DNA of 64,000 nt from Roseibaca calidilacus. GTDB lineage: Bacteria; Pseudomonadota; Alphaproteobacteria; Rhodobacterales; Rhodobacteraceae. Numbering within the stretch: position 1 is the first letter of the stretch; the number at the start of each line of letters is the position of its first letter. The stretch covers positions 2,003,501-2,067,500 of the forward strand of contig NZ_FBYC01000004.1 in the NCBI RefSeq assembly GCF_001517585.1, in the 5' to 3' direction. Below are positions 8,527 through 16,415 of this stretch, piece after piece. The notes below the pieces were generated by a model. The model did not search any database and was not told the origin of the DNA. It was given only the letters and a program-made list of their open reading frames with translations. Position numbers and translations under genes: made by a program.

Positions 8527-9699
8527 TTATGCAGCGGCGGCGTTGGGGCGCGCTTTGACGGCGGCCTCGGCGGCTTCGGCAAGGGTGCCTGCGGTGATGA
8601 TGGGCACATCGGCGCTTTCAAGGATGCGGCGGCCTTCATCCACATTGGTGCCCGCCAAACGGACAACCACCGGAATGGTCATGCCCACTTCCTTATAGGC
8701 CTGCACCACGCCCGCCGCGATCCAGTCGCAACGGTTGATGCCCGCAAAGATGTTCACAAGGATCACGCTGACATTCGGGTCGGTCAGAACCGTGCGGAAC
8801 GCGGTCACAACGCGCTCGGCACTGGCACCGCCGCCGATGTCAAGGAAGTTGGCAGGTTCGGCGCCGGCCAGTTTGATCATGTCCATCGTGGCCATGGCCA
8901 AACCGGCCCCGTTGATGATGCAGCCAATATCGCCGTCAAGGCCGATATAGGACAGGCCGGACCCTGCCGCCATCGCCTCACGCGGGTCTTCTTGTGACAG
9001 GTCGCGCAGCGCGGCTACTTCGGGGCGGCGGAACATGGCGTTGGTGTCAAAGCTCATCTTGGCATCCAGCGCCACCAGATCGCCCGCGCCGGTAATGGCC
9101 AGCGGGTTGATCTCTACCATGGTGGCGTCCAGATCGCGGTAGGCGCGGTAGCAGGCGCGCAGGGTGTTGACCATCTGACCAATCTGGTTGCCGGTCAGGC
9201 CAAGGCGAAAGGCCAGTTCGCGCGCCTCGAAATCACACAGGCCGGTGGCCGGGTCGATAATCATGCGCACAAGGCTGTCAGGGTCTTTTTCCGCCAGATC
9301 CTCAATCTCCATCCCGCCTGCGCCGGATGCCACGATCATGATGCGCTCCGATTTCCGGTCCAGCACGAAACCCAGATAGATTTCCTGCGCAATATCGGTC
9401 GCGGCTTCGACCCACAGGCGATACACGCCTTTGCCGCCGGGGCCGCTTTGCTTTGTCACAAGCTGACGGCCCAGAATATTGGCGGCAAACTCGCGCACCT
9501 CTTCATCGGTGCGGCAGAATTTCACGCCGCCCGCTTCGCCGCGCCCACCCGAATGGATTTGCGCCTTGATGACAACCGGCAGGCCAATTTCGCGCGCCTG
9601 ATAGGCCGCTTGCTCGGGCGAATAGGCCAAGCCGCCACGCGGCACCGGGACACCGAATTTTGCCAGAATGTCCTTGGCCTGATGTTCATGAATGTCCAT
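8527..9699 (-). CDS. mtkA: Malate-CoA ligase (malate thiokinase) beta subunit
   Basis: ATP-grasp subunit pairing with the next gene to form malyl-CoA. It is 390 residues and begins [17 protein letters not shown]. The ATP-grasp fold shows [14 protein letters not shown] (phosphate-binding loop), [11 protein letters not shown] and the carboxylate/CoA-ligase segment [20 protein letters not shown], then NFLDIGGGA and [14 protein letters not shown]. Residues around [16 protein letters not shown] and [11 protein letters not shown] agree with Methylobacterium MtkA as recalled. It is preceded by AGGAG-like bases 8 positions before the ATG and follows mcl after 22 bases. Confidence 0.88.
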   Translation of the reverse strand: MDIHEHQAKDILAKFGVPVPRGGLAYSPEQAAYQAREIGLPVVIKAQIHSGGRGEAGGVKFCRTDEEVREFAANILGRQLVTKQSGPGGKGVYRLWVEAATDIAQEIYLGFVLDRKSERIMIVASGAGGMEIEDLAEKDPDSLVRMIIDPATGLCDFEARELAFRLGLTGNQIGQMVNTLRACYRAYRDLDATMVEINPLAITGAGDLVALDAKMSFDTNAMFRRPEVAALRDLSQEDPREAMAAGSGLSYIGLDGDIGCIINGAGLAMATMDMIKLAGAEPANFLDIGGGASAERVVTAFRTVLTDPNVSVILVNIFAGINRCDWIAAGVVQAYKEVGMTIPVVVRLAGTNVDEGRRILESADVPIITAGTLAEAAEAAVKARPNAAAA

Positions 9700-9721
9700 G
9701 GTTTCTCCTCCCTTGGGGTTC

Positions 9722-10663
9722 TCAGCCCTTGGCTGCGATGGCTTCGGCCACGTCGATCAGATTGCGCGCCATCTTCTCGGATGCCGCGTCGATCATCTTG
9801 CCATCAAGCGAGGCGGCACCCTTGCCTTGCGCTTCGGCCTTTTTCAGTTCTTCGATGATGCGATGCGCTTTCGTCACTTCCGCTTCCGGCGGGCTGAACA
9901 CTTCGTTGGCCAATGCGATCTGGCTGGGGTGAATGGCCCATTTGCCTTCGCAACCCAGCGCCGCGGCACGGCGCGCGCCCGCCTTGTAGCCTTCGGGATC
10001 GGAAAAATCGCCAAACGGCCCATCAACCGCGCGCAGCCCGTAGGCGCGGCAGGCGACGACCATGCGGGTGATGGAAGCGTGCCACTGGTCGCCCGGATAA
10101 TCGGGGTTCAGGCCGCCGATATTGGTGGTGCGGGCGCGCATGGATGCCGCGTAGTCGGCCACCCCGAAATGCAGGCATTCCAAACGCCCGCCAAACTGCG
10201 CAATGGCTTCGACATTGGCCATACCCAGCGCGGTCTCGATCAGCGCTTCCAGCCCCACGCGGGTTTTCAGCCCGCAGCCCTGTTCAATCTGGTTGACCAT
10301 GGCTTCGACCATATACAGGTCGGCGGGCACGCCCACCTTCGGCACCAGCAGCGTGTGCACACGGTCGCCCGCCTGTTCCATGATATCGACTACGTCGCGA
10401 TACATGTAATGCGTGTCCAACCCGTTGATGCGCACCGACACGGTCTTGCCCTTGGCTTCCCAGTCGATCTCGTTCAGCAGCTTGACCGCATTCTTGCGGG
10501 CCTGATCCTTCTCTGGCGGGGCGACGGCATCTTCAAGGTCCAGAAACACCACGTCGGCGTCGCTGTCGGCGGCTTTCACCACCATGTCGATATTGGATGC
10601 AGGCACCGCCAATTCGGAACGGTGCAGCCGCTGCCGCCGTAGCGGGTAGAGTGTGTGTGACAT
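9722..10663 (-). CDS. mcl: L-malyl-CoA / beta-methylmalyl-CoA lyase
   Basis: CitE-like TIM-barrel lyase, 313 residues, cleaving malyl-CoA to acetyl-CoA and glyoxylate. In related enzymes it also condenses glyoxylate with propionyl-CoA to beta-methylmalyl-CoA. Motifs: [14 protein letters not shown] (substrate/metal Asp-Glu), [15 protein letters not shown], the metal-binding Glu in [18 protein letters not shown], and [10 protein letters not shown]...[17 protein letters not shown]. It is closer in these strings to serine-cycle MclA than to Rhodobacter Mcl1. Whether it also cleaves citramalyl-CoA, as the Chloroflexus enzyme does, cannot be read from sequence. It stands between the aminotransferase and mtkA in the operon. 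Confidence 0.88.
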   Translation of the reverse strand: MSHTLYPLRRQRLHRSELAVPASNIDMVVKAADSDADVVFLDLEDAVAPPEKDQARKNAVKLLNEIDWEAKGKTVSVRINGLDTHYMYRDVVDIMEQAGDRVHTLLVPKVGVPADLYMVEAMVNQIEQGCGLKTRVGLEALIETALGMANVEAIAQFGGRLECLHFGVADYAASMRARTTNIGGLNPDYPGDQWHASITRMVVACRAYGLRAVDGPFGDFSDPEGYKAGARRAAALGCEGKWAIHPSQIALANEVFSPPEAEVTKAHRIIEELKKAEAQGKGAASLDGKMIDAASEKMARNLIDVAEAIAAKG

Positions 10664-10686
10664 GTTCTGTCCCTTCCAGTGTTATG

Positions 10687-11904
10687 TTATTCAGCCGCGA
10701 TCGGGGTGCTTTCCACCACGCGCGGGCGGTCGCGGCGCTTGCCATCCGACCAATAGCGCTGCGCGGCAGCCAGCCCCGCGCCCAGTTCGATATCGACACC
10801 CGCGCGCCACAAGGCCATTTCGGCCATTGACAGCGCACCGGCGAGCGAGCCTTCATTGACCCAGCCCAGATGCCCGATGCGGAACACCCGATCCGCCAAG
10901 CGGCCCAAGCCGCCGCCGAAGGAAGCGCCCAATTCGTCATGCGCAATGGCAATCACCTCGCGCGCGTCGATATGCATGGGCGTGCGAATGGCGGTCACGG
11001 TGTTTGAATAAAGCGAGGGGTGCTCGGCGACCATATCCAGCCCCCAAGCCTGCACGGCGGCGCGCACGCCGGTGGCGATGCGGGCATGGCGTGCGATGAC
11101 CGTGTCGATGCCTTCATCCAGCAATAGCTCGACGGACGCGCGCAGCCCATGCAGCAGCGGAATGGGTGGCGTGTAGGGGAAAACCCCGTCACTTTGCAGA
11201 TTCGCCATATCGGCAAATTCGAAATAGGCGCGGCGCAGGGTGGCACTTTTCGCCGCCTGCATGGCTTTGTCGCTGACGCCCAGAATGCCCAGACCGGCAG
11301 GGCACATCAGCCCTTTCTGGCTGCCGGTGACGGCCAAGTCCACGCCCCAATCGGCCATGCGAAACTCGATCGACCCGATGGACGACACGCCATCCACGAA
11401 CAAAAGCGCGTCGTGAAAATTCATGTCCAGCGCCCGGCGCACCGCGGCCACATCTGAGGTAACGCCGGTCGCGGTTTCGTTATGCGTGACGAACACGGCC
11501 TTGATGCGATCCTCTTTGTCGGCACCCAGACGGCGTTCGATTTCCTTGACCGGACAGCCCGCGCCCCAAGCGACATCGATCAATTCCACATCCAGCCCCA
11601 GCCGTTCGGCCATCTGCGCCCAAAGCACGGAAAAATGCCCATGGCGCGCCATCAGCACGCGGTCGCCGGGGTTGAGCGTGTTGGTGATCGCAGCCTCCCA
11701 AGCCGCAGAGCCAGAGCCGGGGAACAGAAAGACATTCCCCCCCTCCATCCGCATGATCTGGCGCAGGCCCGCAGTGATCTCGGTGGCAAGCGCGCCGAAG
11801 CCGGGGGCGCGGTGGTCCTCTGCTGCGACATTCATGGCGCGACGCACCGCTTCGGGGATCGGCGTCGGGCCGGGGGTGAAAAGATGGTGCTGTCCGATGG
11901 TCAT
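10687..11904 (-). CDS. sgaA: Class V aminotransferase, serine-glyoxylate type
   Basis: PLP-dependent aminotransferase of 405 residues converting glyoxylate to glycine with an amino donor. Fold-type I class V features: NHLFTPGPT-like N-terminus (HLFTPGPTPIP), FLFPGSGSAAWE cofactor loop, NETATGVTSDVAAVR, LLFVDGVSSIGS with the PLP Asp, and the Schiff-base Lys in VTGSQKGLM. It is the first gene of the operon and faces the ScfR-type regulator across 140 bases. It could be serine-glyoxylate aminotransferase (serine cycle) or the aspartate-glyoxylate enzyme BhcA of the beta-hydroxyaspartate cycle. No bhcBCD genes are nearby and mtkAB-mcl are, so the serine-cycle reading is preferred. Confidence 0.82.
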   Translation of the reverse strand: MTIGQHHLFTPGPTPIPEAVRRAMNVAAEDHRAPGFGALATEITAGLRQIMRMEGGNVFLFPGSGSAAWEAAITNTLNPGDRVLMARHGHFSVLWAQMAERLGLDVELIDVAWGAGCPVKEIERRLGADKEDRIKAVFVTHNETATGVTSDVAAVRRALDMNFHDALLFVDGVSSIGSIEFRMADWGVDLAVTGSQKGLMCPAGLGILGVSDKAMQAAKSATLRRAYFEFADMANLQSDGVFPYTPPIPLLHGLRASVELLLDEGIDTVIARHARIATGVRAAVQAWGLDMVAEHPSLYSNTVTAIRTPMHIDAREVIAIAHDELGASFGGGLGRLADRVFRIGHLGWVNEGSLAGALSMAEMALWRAGVDIELGAGLAAAQRYWSDGKRRDRPRVVESTPIAAE

Positions 11905-11979
11905 GGTGGCGTCCTCCCAAACGCGATGGGCTGACCATGGGGCACAAATACCGTTTCGTGAATTCTTTCCGCGTCCTGC

Positions 11980-12031
11980 TGTAAATGCGAAGATTTACAT
12001 GTTATCATTTCCGTAAATTTGTGAATTTTAC
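11980..12031. promoter_or_regulatory. Tandem dyad operators between sgaA and the ScfR-type regulator
   Basis: TGTAAAT (11980-11986) and ATTTACA (11993-11999) form a perfect 7-bp dyad with a 6-base spacer. A related, less symmetric dyad GTAAA (12013-12017) and TTTAC (12027-12031) follows. Both lie in the AT-rich gap between two divergent starts, the second ending 14 bases before the regulator ATG. They are plausible binding sites for the adjacent regulator, controlling both itself and the operon. Confidence 0.6.
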
Positions 12032-12044
12032 AGGATACAATCGC

Positions 12045-13451
12045 ATGCTGAAAACCTTCATCGGCCCGCGTTTGCGCCGCTTGCGCCAAGAGCATAAGCA
12101 AACCCAAAGCCAGATGGCGCGGGCTTTGGGGATTTCGACATCTTACGTCAACCTGTTGGAAAAGAACGAAAGATCAGTCTCTGTCCCGGTGCTTTTGAAG
12201 ATATTCGAGACCTATGGCGTCGAATGGCGCGACATTGCCGAAGATGACGACACCGCCACGCTGGCCGATCTGCGCGCAGCACTTCTGGACAACCTGTTCG
12301 ATGCCGACCGCCCCGATTTGCCGCAACTGCGCGCGGCGCAAATTCACAGCCCCGACCTTGTGGCGTCGTTCCTGACGCTGCACCGCGCGTATCAGGCTGC
12401 GACAGATCAACTCATGTCGCTGGCCACCAGCGGCACCGATGCAAGTGACGTGCTGCCAAGTTCGCCCGAAGCGGCGGTGCATAATTTCTTCCGGCGCAAT
12501 CACAACCATTTCGCGGTGCTCGAATCGGTCGCGGCTGAATTCTGGGGCGGCAAAACGGTCGCCCCGGACGATACCTATGCCGCGCTGAAAGCCCTACTGC
12601 GCGACCGGCTGGGCCTGCATGTGCGACTGGTCACAACCGCAGAGATGCCCGAAACCCTGCGCGAATATGACGAAGCCGCGCGCGAAGTGCGCCTGTCCGA
12701 AGCGTTGGACCATCCCAACCGGGTGTTCCAGCTTGTGCATGTGGCCGGGCTTATCGAACATGCGGAGCTGCTGGATACGCTGTTGTCGCAATCGCGGATA
12801 ACCGACCCGCACGGGCTGGCGCGCTGCCGGGTGGAACTGACCAATTATTTCGCCGCCGCCGTGCTGATGCCCTATGCGCCCTTCTTGTCCGAAGCCTTGG
12901 CGTCACGCTACGATTTCACGCATCTGGCCACGCGTTTTGGTGTCAGCTTTGAACAGGCTTGCCACCGCGCCACCACCTTGCAGCGCGCGGGCGCGCAGGG
13001 GGTGCCGTTTTTCTTCGTGCGGATTGACAAGGCGGGCAACGTGACCAAGCGGTTCAACGCGACCGATTTCCATCTGGCCGAATATGGCGGCGCCTGTCCC
13101 CGGCTGGATGTGCATACCTCGTTTCGCACGCCGGGGCAGATCGTGCCGCAATTCGTGGAAATGCCGGATCGCAGCCAGTTTTTCGTGTTCTCGCGCACCG
13201 TGGACCGGCCCAGCCTGTCGGGGCATGCGACTGATGTGCGGCTGGCCGTGGCCATGGGCTGCGATGTCGAACATGCCGCGCAGATCGGCTATGCCGAAAG
13301 CCTGCGCGCCAGCAAAACGCGGCCCGTGCCCATCGGCATAAACTGCCGCACCTGCCCGCGCAATGATTGCGACCAGAGGGCGCATAATGCCGTTGTCTTG
13401 TCAAAACCGGTTGATGCAAGGCGGCGTGGGGCGACGCGCTATGCAAGTTAG
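12045..13451 (+). CDS. ScfR/PccR-type XRE regulator with IrrE-like and DUF2083 domains
   Basis: A 468-residue transcription factor. Residues 8-63 form an XRE helix-turn-helix (RLRRLRQEHKQTQSQMARAL, ISTSYVNLLEKNERSVS). A long middle part resembles the ImmA/IrrE-like region (ELTNYFAAAVLMPYAPFLSEA). The C-terminal DUF2083 portion carries four cysteines near the end (CRTCPRNDC). Regulators of this architecture (RamB, MccR, PccR of Rhodobacter sphaeroides) control acetate and propionyl-CoA metabolism. The ATG at 12045 is chosen over the upstream in-frame start because the longer form runs through the operator dyads. Its divergent placement suggests it governs the glyoxylate/malyl-CoA operon, likely sensing an acyl-CoA. 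Confidence 0.85.
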   Translation: MLKTFIGPRLRRLRQEHKQTQSQMARALGISTSYVNLLEKNERSVSVPVLLKIFETYGVEWRDIAEDDDTATLADLRAALLDNLFDADRPDLPQLRAAQIHSPDLVASFLTLHRAYQAATDQLMSLATSGTDASDVLPSSPEAAVHNFFRRNHNHFAVLESVAAEFWGGKTVAPDDTYAALKALLRDRLGLHVRLVTTAEMPETLREYDEAAREVRLSEALDHPNRVFQLVHVAGLIEHAELLDTLLSQSRITDPHGLARCRVELTNYFAAAVLMPYAPFLSEALASRYDFTHLATRFGVSFEQACHRATTLQRAGAQGVPFFFVRIDKAGNVTKRFNATDFHLAEYGGACPRLDVHTSFRTPGQIVPQFVEMPDRSQFFVFSRTVDRPSLSGHATDVRLAVAMGCDVEHAAQIGYAESLRASKTRPVPIGINCRTCPRNDCDQRAHNAVVLSKPVDARRRGATRYAS

Positions 13452-13481
13452 GGCGGCACGGTGCCGGATTGGGCAAAGCCC

Positions 13482-14414
13482 TTAGAACACCGCGTGCTCG
13501 CCCAGATCGGTCACGGCCTCGCCGCGCACCAGCGCCGCGTAATGGTCGCTCAGGGTGTCGGTGCCAAATTCGGGCGTGGCGTCGGCGTTATAGCGGGTGC
13601 CATCCCAGACCAGCATCGATTCGGTCGCGTAGTACCGCCCGATGCGGGCAAATTCGGCCTTGGCGCGCAGGGCCGGAACCACCCACCCGCCCAGCGACAG
13701 TGCGCCGATGATCGCATCCATCACGCCCACGGGCAGGCTGCGGAAGCGGGGCGTCTGGCCGGTCATCTGGAACAGCATCTCGCCCTGTTCGCGCGGGGTG
13801 ATCGCCGGGCCCGGCCCGCCGATGGGCAGGATGCCGTCGCGCGCGGGGTCGGTCAAACAGCCCACGATGAACCCCGCCAGATCACGGTCCGAGATGGGCT
13901 TGCACGCCGTCAACCGCCCATCGCCGAACAGCAGGAACGGCTTGCCTGCCCGCACCCGCGCCACCTGCCCGGACAGCGATTTGAAAAACGCGGTCGGGCG
14001 CACGATAGCATGGCGCAGGTTTGACGCTTGCAACTCCGCCTCGAAGGCCAGTTTCGCGCGCTGGAATTCCAAGAGCGGTTTCTGCACGCAGATAGCCGAC
14101 AGAAGCACGAATTGTCCTACACCCGCGCCTTTGGCTGCGCGCAACAGCGCCGATTGCGCGGCATGGTCCACTGCCCAAGCATCGGCAGGTGTGCCAGAGC
14201 GCGACGCCATGCAAGAGATCACAGCCTCTATTCCCGCCAAGGCACCGGGGGCCAGTGCTTTGGGCTGGGTCAGATCTGCTTCCAGCCGGGCTACGGCATC
14301 GGGCAAATGGCGGCCAGAGCGCGCAAGGCAGGTTACATCGTGCCCCTCTGCCAGCAAACGCGCCAAGACCGCGCGCCCGATCGTGCCGCTTGCCCCGGTC
14401 ACCAGCACTTTCAT
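13482..14414 (-). CDS. bciA: Divinyl (proto)chlorophyllide a 8-vinyl reductase
   Basis: Atypical SDR of 310 residues reducing the C8 vinyl group during bacteriochlorophyll synthesis with NADPH. The N-terminal cofactor loop is VLVTGASGTIGRAV. Family-specific strings follow: LLEFQRAKLAFEAELQAS, IVRPTAFFKSLSGQ, FGDGRLTACKPISDRDLAGF and a C-terminal GRYYATESMLVWD/ATPEFGTDTLSDHY. These fit BciA of purple bacteria as recalled. The ATG at 14414 overlaps the upstream LysR stop (ATGA); the longer frame reads through that gene. No other pigment genes are in the window, as expected because bciA is usually outside the photosynthesis gene cluster. Confidence 0.85.
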   Translation of the reverse strand: MKVLVTGASGTIGRAVLARLLAEGHDVTCLARSGRHLPDAVARLEADLTQPKALAPGALAGIEAVISCMASRSGTPADAWAVDHAAQSALLRAAKGAGVGQFVLLSAICVQKPLLEFQRAKLAFEAELQASNLRHAIVRPTAFFKSLSGQVARVRAGKPFLLFGDGRLTACKPISDRDLAGFIVGCLTDPARDGILPIGGPGPAITPREQGEMLFQMTGQTPRFRSLPVGVMDAIIGALSLGGWVVPALRAKAEFARIGRYYATESMLVWDGTRYNADATPEFGTDTLSDHYAALVRGEAVTDLGEHAVF

Positions 14415-15310
14415 GCCGCGCCCTCGCGGGTTTTGAACAGGCGGCGCGCCTGCGCCAGCAGCGCGGTCAACACCGGGGTATGAGGTTCGCGCCAAGGTGC
14501 GATCAGCCCGACCTCTTTCGCGCCTTGCCCGCCCGTCAGCGGTATGGCGCACAGTTCGGGCCGCGCGGCGAACAGCGCCGCCGTATCGGCATTCACGATG
14601 CTGACCCAATCGCCGGTCAGGACATGCGCGACCAGCGCAATCATAGAGTTGGATTCGATGCGCGGCGTGATCGGCACGCCTGCCTGCACCAGTTCATGAT
14701 TGATGATGCGGCGGTTCTGCATATCCTCTGTCAGCAGGCACAGCGGCATCCCGGCAAGGTCGGCCCAGCTAAGCGCGCTTTGCCGCGCACAAGGACGGCC
14801 CTTGACGGTCAGAAGCAGGTATCGCTCGGTGTAAAGCGGTTCCGTGACAACGCGCCCAAGGGGTTCATTATCCAGATAGCTGATCCCGGCATCCAGCCGC
14901 AGATCGTCAATCTGTTGCAGGATTTCTACGGAACTGCGCGACAGGATTTCGATTTGCACGCCCGGATGGCGGGCAATGAACGGCCCGGTCAGATCCGCGA
15001 CCATGGGCAGCGCGGTGGGCACCACGCCCAGCCGCAGGTTGCCCGACAAACCGTGCCGGGCAGAGCGCATTTCCTGCCGCAAGGTGCGCGCATCGCCCAC
15101 GATGCGGCGCGCCCAGTCCAGCACGCGCGCGCCTTCGGGGGTCAGCCCCTCGAAGCGCGAGCCGCGCCAGACAAGCTGGACGCCCAATTCCCCTTCAAGC
15201 TGCTTGATGCCGGCAGACAGTGACGGTTGCGAGATACCGCATTTTTCCGCCGCACGGCCAAAGTGGCGTTCGGCGGCAAGGGCCATGAACATTTCCAGCC
15301 GGTCCAGCAT
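14411..15310 (-). CDS. LysR family transcriptional regulator
   Basis: 299 residues with an N-terminal winged helix (LDRLEMFMALAAERHFGRAA...CGISQPSLSAGIKQLE) and a LysR substrate-binding domain (LRLGVVPTALPMVADL, LDAGISYLDNEPLG). The N-terminal pattern RHFGRAAEKCGISQ with GVQLVWRGSRFEGLTPEG resembles regulators that accompany formate dehydrogenase genes, though none is present here. It starts at 15310; a longer start at 15334 is possible. Its stop overlaps bciA, so both are probably one transcript. Effector unknown. Confidence 0.85.
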   Translation of the reverse strand: MLDRLEMFMALAAERHFGRAAEKCGISQPSLSAGIKQLEGELGVQLVWRGSRFEGLTPEGARVLDWARRIVGDARTLRQEMRSARHGLSGNLRLGVVPTALPMVADLTGPFIARHPGVQIEILSRSSVEILQQIDDLRLDAGISYLDNEPLGRVVTEPLYTERYLLLTVKGRPCARQSALSWADLAGMPLCLLTEDMQNRRIINHELVQAGVPITPRIESNSMIALVAHVLTGDWVSIVNADTAALFAARPELCAIPLTGGQGAKEVGLIAPWREPHTPVLTALLAQARRLFKTREGAA

Positions 15311-15419
15311 CGGGCACTCTCCTAGCCCGGCCATATGGGCAGAGCCTATTTCGCCACGCAAGCGGATAATCCGGGCGGCCCTCTTGTTGCCCATGCGCCC
15401 GCAGCCTATTTGCGAGAGC

Positions 15420-16217
15420 ATGAAACATCTGATCCCCTTCGTCAAATCGCCGCCCAGCGTGGCGGTCATCCGCCTGCAAGGCATGATCGCCAGCGGCCCC
15501 GGCGCGGGACGGTTGAACGACGCGGCCTTGGCCCCGGCAATCGAGATCGCGTTCAAACGCGGCAAGCCCAAAGCCGTGGCGCTGGTCATCAATTCGCCCG
15601 GCGGCAGCCCGGTGCAAAGCGCGCTGATCGCCGCGCGCATCCGGCGGTTGGCAGGGGAACACAAGCTGCCTGTTCTGGCCTTTGTCGAGGATGTCGCGGC
15701 CTCTGGCGGCTATTGGCTGGCCACGGCGGCGGATGAGGTGTTTGCCGATGCCAATTCGATCCTTGGATCGATTGGCGTTATCTCTGCCGGGTTCGGCCTG
15801 CATGACCTGATCGGGCGCTACGGGGTGGAACGGCGTGTCTACACCTCTGGCACGTCGAAATCGCAACTGGACCCGTTCCGCCCGGAAAAGCCCGAAGATG
15901 TCGCGCGGCTGCAAGGGTTGCTGGACCAGATACACCAGAACTTCATCGCGCAGGTGAAAGACCGGCGCGGCGTGAAACTGGCGGATCAAGACCTGTTCAC
16001 CGGCGAGTTCTGGCTGGGCGCGCAGGCAGTCGAACTGGGGCTGGCCGACGGGTTGGGCCACTTGGTCCCGGTGCTGAAGGACCGTTACGGCGACAAGGTG
16101 AAATTGCGGGTCTACGGCCCGCGCCGCCCCTTCCTGTCGCGCTTCGGCCTGTCGCTGATGCAAGACGCGCTGACCCTGTCGGAAGAACGTGCGCTTTATG
16201 CGCGGTTCGGGCTGTAG
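15420..16217 (+). CDS. sppA: S49 family serine peptidase (SppA-like)
   Basis: 265-residue short-form signal-peptide-peptidase-like protein. Core features: VALVINSPGGSPVQSALI oxyanion region, the nucleophile Ser in EDVAASGGYWLA, and GSIGVISAGFG. Lysine K general base is expected in the SGTSKSQLDPF segment. There is no clear N-terminal membrane helix, so it may be cytoplasmic or peripheral, unlike E. coli SppA. The ATG at 15420 is the first after the LysR divergence; longer frames run antisense through LysR. It is followed after three bases by a small membrane protein. Confidence 0.85.
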   Translation: MKHLIPFVKSPPSVAVIRLQGMIASGPGAGRLNDAALAPAIEIAFKRGKPKAVALVINSPGGSPVQSALIAARIRRLAGEHKLPVLAFVEDVAASGGYWLATAADEVFADANSILGSIGVISAGFGLHDLIGRYGVERRVYTSGTSKSQLDPFRPEKPEDVARLQGLLDQIHQNFIAQVKDRRGVKLADQDLFTGEFWLGAQAVELGLADGLGHLVPVLKDRYGDKVKLRVYGPRRPFLSRFGLSLMQDALTLSEERALYARFGL

Positions 16218-16220
16218 CGC

Positions 16221-16412
16221 ATGTTGTTGAAGGTCGTTGTCGGGTTCTTGCTGTTCATGATCGTGATGGGCGCGGTCCAGAAATGGCTGAACCCGAAGCA
16301 TCGCACCCCGTTGGACCGGCTGCGCAGCACCAAACTACCCAAACCGCGCAAATGCAAAGCCTGTGGTCGTTTCCTGCTGGGGCAGGACGACTGCACCTGC
16401 AAGGACCAATAA
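16221..16412 (+). CDS. Small membrane protein with zinc-ribbon-like cysteines
   Basis: 63 residues: an N-terminal transmembrane helix (LLKVVVGFLLFMIVMGAVQKW), a basic linker (KHRTPLDRLRSTKLPKPRK) and a C-terminal cysteine cluster CKACGRFLLGQDDCTC. The spacing C-x2-C-x9-C-x1-C could bind zinc. It starts three bases after sppA and ends three bases before the exchanger gene, so it is clearly part of that operon. I do not recognise a named family. Tight packing and compositional order make it a real gene. Confidence 0.75.
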   Translation: MLLKVVVGFLLFMIVMGAVQKWLNPKHRTPLDRLRSTKLPKPRKCKACGRFLLGQDDCTCKDQ

Positions 16413-16415
16413 TTC

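Noticed and set aside
7405-8997. 530-codon plus-strand frame over meh/mtkB/mtkA
   Set aside because: Shadow of the operon genes on the other strand; no start signal or motif.
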